DNA from: Suillus spraguei
Taxonomy: Eukaryota > Basidiomycota > Agaricomycetes > Boletales > Suillaceae
Assembly: GCA_016800925.1 (NCBI GenBank)
Contig: JABCPU010000078.1
Location: 124,001 to 188,000 of the forward strand
Direction of reading: 5' to 3'
Length of the DNA stretch: 64,000 nucleotides
The notes under the pieces are model-generated. The model was given only the letters and a program-made list of their open reading frames with translations, was not told the origin of the DNA and did not search any database. Each line of letters starts with the position of its first letter. The stretch's first letter is position 1. Positions 1 through 12,905 of the stretch are shown piece after piece. The position numbers were made by a program, and so were the translations under genes.

Positions 1-3000
1 CCTTCGGCCAGTTCTCGGAATGCCTCGCCTACTTGTTAAAAGTACCGAAGTTGCTCGAGGTGCAGAGTCATAGTCATACACCTCCATCTTTCACCACTCG
101 TTCAGATAATTCCGCACTTCAAGTACCTGGATCAATTGCTGAAACCTCATCTTCATGGACAGGCAGCTTTGTCACCGCTGACTCTCCTGGTTCGACAGCT
201 GACATCAAGGATGGGAGAGCTTGGGCAATTATCGAATCCATAAGGAGCACATGCTTACAAGGTATGCCTTTCCATTATTTACTTCACCTCATTGATACCC
301 ACTCCAATAGGCATGTGTTGTGAAAAATTATCACAACCCCAAAAAGCAATTCAAGCCTACTCATCCGTCCTGCCACTTCTGAGTAGCATCGAGTCCGAGA
401 TACCACGGACTCTTGTTGCCACACATTTATCTTCCGCTTCATTTGACAACTATCGTGAGCTATGGCGTTGGACAGAACGTCTCATGTTCAGGACCATCTC
501 TCTCCTTTCGCGATTTTGTTGTCTGGATGAGAACGACGGCCTTATTTGGACCATGTTCATCCATTATCATGCTTGCAGCGCGCATTGGCCGGCGACATTC
601 TGTACAGGTCACCGCTCCACAGTTGCAGTCCTTCACCTTCGAGCGCTAATCATCCAACATCAGACATCATCAATTACAGCCAATCCCAATTCGCCACTTC
701 AGTCAGTGAGACCACCTCAATGGATAAGTACTGCTCGCTCTGTCATGCATGAATATCGCACAGTTCTAGAAACTTGTACCACTTTCCCAAAGGCTGGTGA
801 ACGTAACGTTAAAGTGGAAGATTTTGTAGACTTGTGCGTGGCAGTGTGGGAGACCAATGGAGCCATATCTGACCGCGTCCGTTGGGTTCTCGATGTGAGA
901 TTCTGTGGGCTAGGTTTCAATCAATTCACTGATCCGATATAGATGCTCTGGTGGGCTACCCGCCTCACCTTCAACTCATACCGCATTTATCGGCATATGA
1001 CACGACTGCTTTCCATTTCCGGCGACACGGAGCTGGCCAAACGTACCCTGAGGTTATACGTTCAGGTTGTCTCAAAAGCACGAGAAGCAGGTGTGGATAA
1101 TGACTTTGACACGGATCGTCATTGGGTTGAGACGCTTATCAATGGTGCACGGATGCTCTGTCGTCTCTCCATTTCACGCCAGGATGGTATCGATGATGCC
1201 AAGGAGGCAGGGGACATGATCGAAAAGGCGAAAACGAGGCTGGACGAGAATGACAAGGAGATGGTGGCGAGAGTCGCACTGGCAGAAGGCGTATACTACA
1301 CAACACTGGCAATAATAGGTGGATGTCCTTTCTGATATCTCGATATTCGATGACTGAAATCATATCAGAACAGGAATCCTACACGCGACAGGCTCGTCTA
1401 AGTCGTGCCCTCGCTGCCTATTTGAAGTCTGCCACGACCTACCCTACACCTGCTGCACATCATCAGCTCGCGATCGCACTTTCTTTACCTGGAAGTTCGC
1501 AGAATGTGGACGAAGCAATTGTATCTGCTCGCGCGGCTGTTGAAGAGGATGCCGATGAGATTCGACATTGGCATCTTCTTGGTCTGTTACTTAGTGCTAA
1601 CGGCGAATGGGAGAAGGCCACCGGTGTTTTAGAAGTGGGCGCAGACCTAGACGAGAGCAAGCAGGACGCGGAAGGCCCAGCTAGACTCGATGTGGAAAAT
1701 ACTGCCGGTGACATTGTATTGAAAGCACCTATGGCTGATGGTATCGAGGCCAAAGACTTTGAGTTAAACCAGCAGGTTACACAAGTAAACCGCCATTCAA
1801 AGCTCCCAGTTTCACATCTACCGCTCAACAATGCTCATGGTCTGGCATCTGAGCACAAGAGGCTTCTTGATCCACTTGCAACCGGTATACCGCCATCCGC
1901 CACTCTCCTCCGACCATTACCTGACCACCCGTCGCCTTCTTCTTGTGACGCATTTGATTACGCCCTCCAGCTTAGAATGACACAAATGGCACTTGCCGAA
2001 CACATTGAAGGCCCCGAAGGTGCAGAGGGGCGGTGGGTTGGCGTATTTGGCTGGATTGCGGAACGCAAAGGGTCGCCTTCCATTTCAGGATCTATGACAG
2101 AGACGCAGCGTGAGTCCAGGAAGCCAGCTTCCCACATTCTTCATCCACCTCGGCTGTTTGGAGCTGATTTTATCTGGTTGTGGTTTGTGCATATCAGCGA
2201 GGTCGTCGATGGATACCGGCAGGACTACACAAACACCATCAGTACTGCATCAGCCATCGCAGGATCCACTGAATGAGAAAGGTCCTGGTGCAGACCAGCA
2301 TGGATTCCTGGGTCTTTCTCTTGGTCAACAAGATCCCCCGCCAATCACTGTCACGCCCGCAACGCCTGCAGACCCGCATCGTCGTTTCCCATTCAGCATG
2401 GATGAGAAGGAATCGCTCAAGGATAAACGCTCCTCTTCAGTAGATGGCACTGGTAAGAAAGTGCAACAGATGCTGAAAGCCCGCGTCCATAAAGGGCAAG
2501 AAAGGATCACTACTATTTCGAGGAAACTCGGACATGGTGTCGTGCGAAATGGATATTTGAAGAGGACAAACTCGGCACCAGGTAAATTACTTTTTATTTT
2601 ACCCATTACACCTTTCTTCACAATTTATTTTTTTAGACTTCCATGCTGTGCTACAGAACCACAATTATCAAGCGTCGTCAATACACTCCCGTCGCCGACT
2701 GCGTTCTTTGATTCGTAATAATCCAGCTGCCGCACCCATCGAGTCACCACCCGCTCCACCTCCCCCGCTTCCTCCGGTACCAGAGGAAATGCCTCCGCTC
2801 CACGCGACAAAGGACGATAAGCTTATAAGCAACCTTTGGGCCATGTCTGCAGCCACGTTTCGACGACTTGGTAAAATCGAGCAAGCTAAAGGCGCAATCC
2901 AGGAAGCAGAAGTCAAAGACTCCGAAAATCCTGCTGTTTGGGTACAGGTGGGTAACCGGATAACTTTTGTCAAAGCGTTCGCTAACTACGACCCAGCTTG

Positions 3001-3356
3001 GGCTATATTATATGGCGCTGGATCGTAGAAGAGAGGCTCTTGAAGCTTTTCAAAAGGCCCTCTTCATATCGCCTGACGATGTCGCTGCATCTGTGCACTT
3101 GTGTCGTATTCACCTTTCCACGAAGTCTTCGACCGACACAGTCGACTCGGACAAGGTTGATCTAGTCGCTGGGCTTCTCGGTCATGTCACCCGAGGACCT
3201 GGCTGGGACGTTCCTGAGGCCTGGTACTACCTGGCTAAAGCATACGGGCTACAGGGGCGCAAGGACAAGGAGCGGGAAAGTCTAGCGACAGCTTTGACGT
3301 TGAGTGATTGCAGGAGTATTCGGAATATCGGGCGAGCCGTGGGTTGGTGTTTATGA
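1..3356 (+). CDS. TTC7/Ypp1-like TPR protein, 5' partial
   Basis: Exons as I read them are <3-261, 311-894, 943-1318, 1369-2109, 2198-2581, 2637-2947 and 2997-3356; the frame stays open across all junctions and ends in TGA at 3354. The start lies outside the window. The C-terminal part has tetratricopeptide repeats (for example the segment beginning LGLYYMALDRRREAL and the one around AWYYLAKAYGLQGRKD). A long low-complexity linker rich in Ser/Pro sits before them, with a poly-Pro run near 2755. Fungal Ypp1 and animal TTC7 proteins share this plan: an all-helical body with C-terminal TPRs that scaffolds the phosphatidylinositol 4-kinase Stt4/PI4KA complex at the plasma membrane. The family call rests on overall pattern and the C-terminal TPRs; another TPR scaffold is possible. 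No regulatory signal is visible. Confidence 0.7.
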
Positions 3357-3825
3357 TTTGTACATGTGGACAAGGTTCGGGGTTTGATTTATGCGACGTT
3401 CCATTCAGACATCTATCTATTACTGACTGCACGACAAGCATATAGATGACGGTCTCTTACACTACTGTCCGATGACAGGTTTTACCAACAATTTATTTGC
3501 TTGGCTAGATCGGAAATTTTCGTGTACGTTCCTAGAGTATTAGGGTTGGCTTAGGTTTTCTATCCGAGGTGCAGACCGACGCGCGTTCCAGAGTCTGATA
3601 TCCAATCTGGTGCGACCATATCTGAACAAACCGTTGTGACGTTCAACCGAAAGACCATTAGTACTTACGATCTCCTCCAGCTGCCAAGCAGGCAGAGGTT
3701 CACAGAATCCATCCTATATGTCTCCCCCAGCTTGCATATAGATGAAAACATGACTATAAATTCAAAGGGGCCTTAAAAGTTTTGTTTGAATCTCTTCAAC
3801 AGATTGCTAATGAGGAATTGTGGAT
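3357..3825. other. convergent intergenic region
   Basis: The Ypp1-like gene ends on the left and the cyclodeaminase gene ends on the right, so this 469-base stretch should hold the two 3' UTRs. I see no RNA gene, repeat or coding frame that I can support. Confidence 0.5.
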
Positions 3826-4934
3826 TTAAAACTGATTGTCATCATAGGAGTCAATACGAGTGCCAATATCTCCCGCGAGATTCACCACCATATTTGTGAT
3901 GGCCACGTCCTGCAATCCTACACCCACACTCTTAAATATAGTGATTTTACCAGCACGTCTTACCTCGTCGCACAACGCATGAACCTTTCTGTAATCAGCA
4001 TCTGGTGAGTTGTCGTCAAAATCGACCAGCGTTCCAATTTCAACCATGTCCTCTTCATTAAATCCGGCCTTTATGAGCTCCCCGGCCTCAGACGCGCATG
4101 CCTCTCTGGAGTCCACAACCACTTTTCCAGCTTGATGCAGCAACTCTGAAGAAACTTCTGCCATTTCAGGCGTGTAGCTCCCAATGAGATTGAGATGTGT
4201 CCCTGAAGACACCCATTCTGCCTCAAAAAGTGGCTCCTTCGAGGATGTGGCCGTACATATGATATTGGCTGCACGAGTGACTTGTTGCAGTCGAGCAAGG
4301 TCATCCTTCAAAATGAGGGACTGAAATGTGATAGTTGGATGAGCTGACTTCAGACGGACGATAAGGTCAATCAGTCTTTGATTGTTTGACTTGTTGACTA
4401 TCGTGCAAGTTTCGATGGTGGAATAGGCACGAAGGTGGAGATCCACGTGCGCCTCGATTTGTTTGCCTGCTCCGAAAGCAAGGAACGTCTTTGGGTCTTG
4501 AACAGACAAGAGAAGACGTGTGGCAAGTAAAGAACCTGCTCATGTGCATATTTATTCTATGCTTGTTTATCGGAATGGAATGAAAGCGTACCAGCAGCTG
4601 TGCGAAGAGCTGTTAGTTGCCTTGCGTTCACGATCGCACGAATACCGCCTGTATTTTCGTCCAATACTAGGCTGGACGCAGGAAGCCCACCTTGATCAGC
4701 GGGATGACGCGGAACTGAGACCACCTTGATGCTGGTCCCCAATCCCTGCACTCGTGCGGGCATGAAAAGTGTCTTGTGCTGCGCCATAGTAATTGCTTCA
4801 CGTAGCGGTGCATCAAAGCCAGAACCTGAGGAAAGGGTATGAAACACGAAAGCCATCAGATTCTCGAGCCTGGAGTAGTGGATTGATGATACAATTCTGG
4901 ACACATCTGCAGAGGTAATGACGACGAAAGACAT
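3826..4934 (-). CDS. ornithine cyclodeaminase/mu-crystallin family protein
   Basis: Two exons, 4592-4934 and 3826-4535, with a 56-bp intron; together 351 codons including stop, close to the usual family length of 320-350 residues. The join reads through TAAGSLLATRLLL, which matches the position where family members have R-T-A-A before the Rossmann fold. The nucleotide-binding motif FGAGKQ follows directly. Members are NAD(P)-dependent; they include ornithine cyclodeaminase (ornithine to proline), other imino-acid reductases/dehydrogenases and mu-crystallin. The N-terminal substrate region (LVLDENTGGIRAIVNA) matches the family. The fungal subgroup is functionally mixed, so I do not assign a substrate. 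It lies downstream of, and on the same strand as, the small GTPase at 5355-5945 but with 420 bases between them. The start is the first ATG of the conserved N-terminus. Confidence 0.85.
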
Positions 4935-5354
4935 ATTAGAGTACTTGGATAGTCACAGTGAACATGAGATGCGTTGAACGGATTTCGGCCCACCTTCGCC
5001 GGGACAACTTAGCTGACCAAAGACAACTCCACGACTTGGCAATCCTATGATATACTTAGATTACCAACCCAGTTCAAAAAAAGATCAGATGGATCCTGAT
5101 AAACAAGCGCTATAGCTGGAGGTGAAAGCTGACAGGTCATAGTATTACAGATCCCCAATATCACTGCACTAAACAGGTGGTACAAAATGCAGAAGATTAA
5201 GTTGTGAGCGATTTGTACATGCTAATGAGATGACTCGACTTCGGAGTAGCGTACATCTATGATCTATGTAACGTACTGAGTGAAATGTGCGTAGACATAT
5301 CACGGTTCATGGAGGGAACGTGACGCGTGGAACTTGAACATCGTAATGAATCTG
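4935..5354. other. intergenic region
   Basis: 420 bases between two minus-strand genes; expected to hold the promoter of the cyclodeaminase gene and the 3' UTR of the GTPase gene. No further feature seen. Confidence 0.4.
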
Positions 5355-5945
5355 TCAGTGAAGATTTTTCTTGATGAGGGTTTTGACAGCCTCACGAGAT
5401 GTATTGTAGAGACCAGGGGAGAGGTAATCCTCGGGTAAGGTGGTGACACACGCATGCCCAGTAGACTCTGGAATGTCGAGCTTTCTGAGTATCTCCCGAT
5501 TCTCAGACCACCAATTCTCAGGATGTTCAGAAGCCTCCAAACAAGTGACAACCACTACGACCGGCACTTTCTTCTTGCCTACCACCGACTTGAACTTGTT
5601 AAAGTTGCGCCCGTGTGATTTTTTTAGGTTGTTTCTCATCCCTGGCATGCAGTATACCAGAAGGTCCGGGTTTATCTTGTTCAAGTATTTCTTGAGCTGC
5701 TTTTCCGCTTTCGGGGCCCAAAGGAAGCCCCAAAACCCTTCTTCGAGACCAATTGTATCGTGTAGTTGACAAGATTGGTGTGCCCCAAGGTCACATCTGT
5801 ACTCTCTCTCTTCCTTTGTGCAACCAGCTGCGTCGTTCGAGGTATCAGCATTGGCCCCAGGACAAAGCATATTAATGAGGGAGCTTTTCCCGACCCCAGA
5901 ATGACCAATGATGATCACGTTCCGGATCCCAGTGTTCGTCGACAT
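5355..5945 (-). CDS. small P-loop GTPase of fungal type
   Basis: A single open frame of 196 residues. It begins with a nearly immediate P-loop, GHSGVGKSS (G1, residues ~13-21). A conserved Thr/DTIG segment (G3, DTIGLEEG) and a strand VPVVVVVTCLE where the G4 motif normally sits follow. The canonical N/TKxD of G4 is replaced by TCLE, seen often in the fungal GTPases related to the AIG1/IRG-like and GTP1/OBG groups that expand in mushroom genomes. No membrane segment or prenylation signal. I chose the ATG at 5945, which puts the P-loop at the usual distance; an in-frame upstream codon would add 13 hydrophobic residues but lies beside a possible splice acceptor, so a 5' exon cannot be excluded. 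The cellular role is unknown. Confidence 0.7.
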   Translation of the reverse strand: MSTNTGIRNVIIIGHSGVGKSSLINMLCPGANADTSNDAAGCTKEEREYRCDLGAHQSCQLHDTIGLEEGFWGFLWAPKAEKQLKKYLNKINPDLLVYCMPGMRNNLKKSHGRNFNKFKSVVGKKKVPVVVVVTCLEASEHPENWWSENREILRKLDIPESTGHACVTTLPEDYLSPGLYNTSREAVKTLIKKNLH

Positions 5946-6885
5946 ATGACTCTGAAAAGGTATCAATATCATGAAAACCACCAAGCGGTGGAAATGCGGT
6001 GTAAGTACTTGCAGCTCAGTGAAGGGGTATATATCTGATGAAAATGAAGGGTATCTGTAGTTTGGATGAGGAAATAATAGTGATGTTAGTACATGTATCT
6101 AAGGCTCTGGGGAAAATGATGCCATGCCACTACAATGTGGTGGCGTACAACGAGGCAAGCTCCTACCTTTACATAATAAAGCCGTCGGAGTCTAGACTTA
6201 GTAACCTATGCCGTAGGATCATCGATCGTTGATGCCAGGTTAGATGTCAGAAGGCATCAGAGGCTAGGTGGCCTTCGAGGCCACCTTGCCATATGACAGT
6301 GTTGCACAGTGCAAGTCACACATTGCCTAGCAAGTACGACGTCCATTAACTTGCCATGAATGTTCATGTTAACATTGACAACATTATGCGTATTTTTGGA
6401 CTACTTACCTCAATCTCAGAAAACCGTCGTTATCCTTATGTATCCACCCGAATATACGATCAGCCGATGTGACGCATACTACTGCGCACTCATCACATGA
6501 GGGTGATCTGGTAATTGCATATAAGTTTGCTTCCCAGCTGTATTCGTTAGAAACAAGTCATATACAGTCATCTGAATGCTTTGTGCTCACCCAACCTACA
6601 CCATTTCTTAAAATTGACATCTGCTTATGACCCGATATGACGGTGTTGATGAATGGTAAGAAGGATTGATTCCTCCAGATGTCGCGTGTCTATAGTACAT
6701 GAATTGAGTGCAGTACGTAGGCACATACAAGGTATATCAATCGTGTCCGAGGCAGATCTATCCGCACAAACAGCAATCAGCATCGTACACAAAGCTCGAT
6801 AATATCACTGGCGGGTGCACCCACCCCGTGAGTTTTATCCGCCGCGTGTGATGCAACGTCAGTGACAGCAGCTTAAGCACACAAT
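5946..6885. other. intergenic region with a short perfect hairpin
   Basis: 940 bases upstream of the GTPase gene and downstream of the Rab gene. Arms AGGTGGCCT and AGGCCACCT (6266-6274 and 6278-6286) form a 9-bp stem with a 3-base loop. No coding frame here shows recognisable protein features. Confidence 0.4.
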
Positions 6886-7945
6886 CTAGCATCCGCAAAC
6901 CCCGTCATCCTGTGCATTCGTGTCATGCCTCACATCGATTGTTCCCGGCATGCCATTCTCTTCACTCCGCTTCCCGAAACTTACACCAGCTTCCGGTGCC
7001 ACAGGTGCCCACAGTTCTGGGGTCTCAAGAATTCGCGTCACCAGCCCCTCAAATACCTCCCGTACCCCAATGGCTGTCTTTGCAGAAGCCTCAACGAAGA
7101 GGGCATTCTGACGAGAGGCAAAGGTGGAACCCTCGTTGGTGGAGACCTGTCGAGAGTTTTCCTGGAACGGTATTAGCAGTTGGCAGGAAACAAGTAATGA
7201 ATAGGGAGGGGTGCAAGTGACAAAAAAAAGGTAGGCGAGATGCTGGTAATAGTAAGGCAAACGTGGTTCGGATAGGTCCATGAAAGGACTGAGGTCCAGA
7301 GAATAACAAGAACACGTAAAGAAATGAAGAAAAAAGCAAGTACCTTATCGACCTTATTTCCAACAATAATCTTCGGCACTGTGATTGAAACATAAGTGTC
7401 GATTTCTGAAAACCATTTCGGAAGTGCTTCAAATGTCTCGCGGTTTGCTACATCATACACTGTATGCATGGCACATATTATCAGGCCTCCGAACCTTCCT
7501 CTCGTAAAAGCGAGTAAAAACGCACCAAGTATGATCCCTTGAGCACCACGGTAATACGAGGATGTGATTGTACGAATCGTTCTTGGCCGGCTGTATCCTG
7601 CAGCAGAGCAGACATCATCCCACAGATACTAGGGAAAGAAAGAATCAACACACACCCATATACTGAGCTTCACCTTCCGTCCGTTGACCTCCATCTTGTG
7701 TACCTATACCGACCAGGGTTAGCACACAACTTCATTCTCCAATGGGAGAAAGCACAGAATGACAAACGAACACGAAAATCAACGCCTATCGTTGCGCTTG
7801 CTTCGTCCTCGGGGAGCCATTGCTCATCCGAGAAGCGCAGGAGCAAACTACTTTTCCCCACTGAGGCGTTTCCGATTAGCAGAAGCTTGACATTGACGGG
7901 TGGGTTAGTGGTGGTAGTAGTCTTCATGAGGTCGGTTGGAGGCAT
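6886..7945 (-). CDS. Rab18-like small GTPase (one apparent base loss)
   Basis: Five exons: 7772-7945, 7656-7703, 7526-7597, 7344-7459 and 6886-7161. All junctions are GT-AG. The product has the Rab order: P-loop GNASVGKSS, the switch I region ending TIGVDFRV, DTAGQERF, then YYRGAQG, GNKVDK (G4) and EASAK (G5). It ends Cys-Gly-Cys, the double-cysteine signal for geranylgeranylation. The RRDTF/ANRETF region and the ENSRQVSTNEG stretch fit Rab18 best. Rab18 works at ER and lipid-droplet membranes in animals. Exon 3 is one base short: after DTAGQERF the frame shifts, and only adding one base near 7574 restores RTITSSYYRGAQG. With that base the gene would be 229 codons including stop. The rest is well conserved, so I favour a sequence error over a true pseudogene. 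Confidence 0.85.
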
Positions 7946-8350
7946 AGTATGTAATCGGGTCGTCGAAGAGAACAAATCAGCAGGTAGTTGTCAGAACAAT
8001 GCAAATGTCCTGAACGGCGATGGATTATGCGTGGATAGCTACTGTAAGGCAACAAGCCTCGTTTGCATCGTGCGTCCACTCAAAGAAGGACCTCGGCTAA
8101 CTCCTCGGCGCCTCGAGAGATTAACTCACGCGTCAACGACGTGACTACAAAAGCAGTCCATCATATTACAGTACAAAAACATGGGCAACAAAGTTTTCGA
8201 GAGCTACAACAGCAATAGAGGAATAAATGATTCATTCGTGAACTATGTACCTATGCCGGGGTCGTGGCCTGCAAAATCAGCTCCATCGGAAGGAACATAA
8301 TACACCTTATGGTACTACGAGGTAACGAGACCAATTTTGTCGTGGAAAGT
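7946..8350. other. intergenic region
   Basis: Upstream of the Rab18-like gene and downstream of the CFIm25-like gene; the promoter of the first and the 3' UTR of the second are expected. I see no other feature. Confidence 0.4.
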
Positions 8351-9344
<994 letters not shown>

Positions 9345-9597
9345 GGTTGTCGAGAGCTTCACCAGTCGTACATTCTGACTGGGCGTGACTAAATCACAAA
9401 CTCTTATGTTGTCACAGTCACCGTGACATAATTTTCCAGTTCGACCTACCTCGATTCCATGTGCGACAATATCAAAACATCAATATTGAAGCTGAAGGTC
9501 GGAATTCATCATAAAATCTTAATGTTCGACACTATGACCCAACAGTATCTTTAATGTTGCTCGAATTCCTGTCACTAGTTCGTTGAGCCAAGGTAAA

Positions 9598-11082
9598 TCA
9601 CATCAATATAGTTTCTAGACGTTGTCTAATGGTGCCTTCAGTCCTTATAGTAACCACTTTGTCCGTCATCAGCTTCTGCCAACTTGTCTGTGTATCACCC
9701 GCTCCGAATAGGAGGCAAAAATGGGTGCGGCCTTTTTCCATGAGTCCCTCCTCGTCATCACTCGTCCATCCATAATCGACAACCCCGAGGGCTAATTTGG
9801 TCGGACGCCAAGGTATGTTGTTGCTGGAAACAATGGACACATGATTGATTGTTGTTTGGAGGGTAGTCGCTTTGGTAAGAGAGCACATGCATGATAACCG
9901 TCCAGCAGGAAAGGTATTTCGTCCCCGAACGTTACTTCATGCAACTCGAGCATCAGGAGCTTCACTTTTAATCGCCCGTCGACGACCATCATGTCCTGGT
10001 CTCCTCGCAGTCTGTAGTGGTTGTGACTGGGATTATAGGATCCATCCAAATATTGAGCGCTATATCCTTGTGCCGACGGTGGCAAGAATACGTATTTGGT
10101 GGATGCTACGCCAGCCCAAGCAAGTATGTCGCACTCCTGACTTCTTGACAGGAGCGCTTCCATCAATCTACCAAATGCTTCGTCTCCTATTCCATACCCA
10201 CATGCATATGCACGTCAAAAAGTGCCAGCAGTGAGTAGGCGCCATCCTCTACTTGTGTGAAGTCCGGTGAGATGCCCACATGAGCTTTTCACGCACTCTC
10301 TCCGTCCCTGCCCAGTAACATTGGATGTCTTGTACTGGAATTCCAGTGCCAGTGGAAAGCGCGGCCAGCAACCTCTGGTCAGCTTTGTCGTTATCAGCTC
10401 GTATATTGTGGATCGGGTTCCACGTCTTCCATAAAATTTGATTCTGACTGGGGCGAGGAGTTCTTGTAAAGTCCAAATTTGTAAAAACCAAGAATCGCGC
10501 TGGAAGTCGTCCAATGTGGATGACTCTGCAAGGTGTACAATGCAGACATGCGCATTGCGGTACCACCTGAAGATCTGAGGCATGGTTTTATCGAGCTCTT
10601 TGGGAGAGGACCAGTCAATACAGCATGTGTCTGCCCAGCAAAACCACATCCGTACTCTGCTGCCCTCTGACAGAAGTTTGCCAATTTGTGACGACTAGAG
10701 GCCTTCCCGAGCTTTGTGCTACCGGCGTCATCTCCTGCAGCGTCACCTCTCCGTCGCGGCACCATCTGTGAGACAGAACGGCGTATTTGACTATGCCTTT
10801 CACAATGTTTTTGATCACGTCGTCCCTTCTTTGATTCGGGTGGAATGTGTGTTGCTCTATATCTCTCTCCGTACGGCCTTGATAGACGGCATGTATAGCT
10901 CCTCCACCTGTCGTTGTTCCACGACTTCCATCTTTGATATCGCGATTAGTCGATGTGGGATGCTTTCCTGCAGGTACTCTTGGAACAACTGGAAGACCTC
11001 TTTGATAGCCATTCACGTAGCTTATCAAGATGACTAGATGTATCGAGATCGTGAACTGTCGACGGTTTAATAAGTCCTTCAA
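9598..11082 (-). pseudogene. decayed HET-domain gene
   Basis: Blocks of a HET (heterokaryon incompatibility) domain protein are readable in several frames. They are: KYAVLSHRW with GEVTLQEM (about 10,770-10,850); ANFCQRAAEYGCG; WADTCCID with FRWYRNAHVCIVHLA and WTLQELLAP (about 10,440-10,640); DIQCYWAGTERVREKLMWAS (about 10,280-10,350); and ILAWAGVASTKYVF (about 10,080-10,130). Relative to the neighbour at 11,313-12,905 at least four frame changes are needed. HET proteins act in allorecognition and cell death in fungi. I infer that this copy no longer makes the protein. The order of the blocks is kept, so it decayed after a tandem duplication rather than being a fragment insertion. Confidence 0.75.
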
Positions 11083-11312
11083 ATGAATGTACGCAGTTGG
11101 AAGAGGTTACATAGGAACGGAGGGGTCAAATACATGTACTCAGACTGTTGCAAGCCCGTTTCTCTGTTCACTTATGCCAAGGTGTGGTATGGCGCTACTT
11201 GGTTTAAGGTCGTGGAAGAGTCTATGTAATGTGTACAGCTGTATACAAAAAGAAGTCACATCGGCAACTACATCCGCATGTAAAAGCGGCCTGTTGTAAT
11301 GCTGGCAAGAGG

Positions 11313-12905
11313 CTAAAGCCACACTGTTGTAACTGGTTGGTACACCTCCCTCTTGGTGCGAATTGTCACAATTTTTTGTGTCTCAACCTTTTTCCACCCC
11401 GCACTATGAATACTAGACCCAAGTACGAAGCACAGGTAGTCATTTGTGGGTTTGAGTTTTCCGACGCCCCCGCGCTTTCCGGATTCATCAGCTTGGTAGT
11501 TCACGATAGCGACTGCCCACTGCGAGAATGGTAGAAAGGTAATGTCGCACCGGGCTGTGACGTCATGGAAGCTCGCAGAGTCGGACATGAAGCGGATAGC
11601 CTGAGTTTTTTTCCGTGTTCCTCCTGGCCGTCGTGGCGTGGGTTGTTGTAGCATCATTTCCACCAGAATAACTTCAAGCTCCAAACCTCTCTTCGTCATC
11701 GTAAAAAAAGGATCACCAAGCTTGGAGGGACGATCCATTATGTAGTGATCTGGCAAAAGTATACTGGTGGATGCTTCGTCAAAAGCACAGTACGCCAGAG
11801 GAGAACGTGGGATACTGGCTTGGAATGGGGAATGAGGACCAGCCCATGCCAAAATTTGCCATTCACGACAGGCTTGCATGATGGCCTCCATCAGGCGGCG
11901 GAATGCCCGCTCTCCTTCTCCATACGCCACACTAAGGCTAATGTTAAGAATTCCAATCAAGGAATAAGCGATATCTTGATCCTTGTTGTCCTCCGCTTGG
12001 AGGCCCAGATCATCTTCTCACGAACATCGACTAATCCCGGGCTGAAATATAGCAAATTCTGGCGAGATATTCCAGTCACCTGAGAAAGAGCTTCTAACAT
12101 GGAATGATCTTCCTTGTCATTGCACGAACAGCTGAGCTCATCCCAATTTCTGCCATAGAACTTGATTCGTGGAGGGGCGAGAAGCTCCTGGAGTGTCCAA
12201 CCGCGTTGGAACCACACTTCCTCCGGAAAGTCCGAGATGGACGAAGAGTCTGCAAGAAAAACTATACATATCTCTGCGTTGCGGTACCACCTGAACATGG
12301 CCCTGATGGCCTCATCGAGCTCCGCACTACTTCTCTTGTCAATGCAGCAAGTGTCTGACCAAGCAAGACGACAGCCGTACTCCCTTGCTTTCCGGCAAAA
12401 GTTACGGAGCTTGATGAACCCAGGCCTTGTAGATTGATGGTTCCTTTCCACGGACATCTCCTGAAATCTCGGTTCCCCGACGCTGAGCCATCTGTGAGAA
12501 AGAGCTGCATATTTCAACTTCTGCCTGATCGTGTCAGGAAGTTTGTCTTTGGAGGCAAGATCCTTGCAGACCCTAATCAATTCCGGACGGAACCGATCCA
12601 CTAGAGTCTCGCGATCAATAAGGACCGTAGTTTCATCGTCGTCGGAAATGTATATGAGATGACTTGGCATTTCGTTGAACACAAGCTCCGCTGTAACAGT
12701 CATGATATCCGCCTCGGTGGGAGCTTCGACATCCTAAAAAAACCAAACGGCAGGACCTTGAGCGAAATGCTCGTGACTTCAGCAGCTAAGGTACCTGATC
12801 AACCTCGTCACATGAAATTTCATCCTCGAAATCAGATTCCGTGTTGTCGGCGACGCTGTTTGCCGATGCAGCCCCGTGACGGTGTCCAGAGGGTGGAGTA
12901 GACAT
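11313..12905 (-). CDS. HET-domain protein (one apparent base loss)
   Basis: Two exons, 12795-12905 and 11313-12733, with a 61-bp intron. The first exon codes a short acidic N-terminus; the start is the only upstream ATG in frame. The HET domain follows: KYAALSHRWLSVGE, NFCRKAREYGC, WSDTCCIDK, WYRNAEICIVFLAD and WTLQELLAPPRIKFYG, then SWASKRRTTR-like text (IWASKRRTTR) and, in another frame, DIAYSLIGILNISLSVAYGEG. The two frames join perfectly if one base is added near 11,975, where family members read R-x-x-D-x-A-Y; the total is then 511 codons including stop. The tandem copy at 9,598-11,082 is a wreck by comparison, while this gene has only one flaw. I therefore think it is functional or nearly so. 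Its partners in allorecognition are unknown. Confidence 0.78.

Noticed and set aside
7539..8144. Plus-strand open frame of 201 residues over the Rab18-like gene
   Set aside because: It lies antisense to conserved exons of the Rab gene and has no domain of its own.
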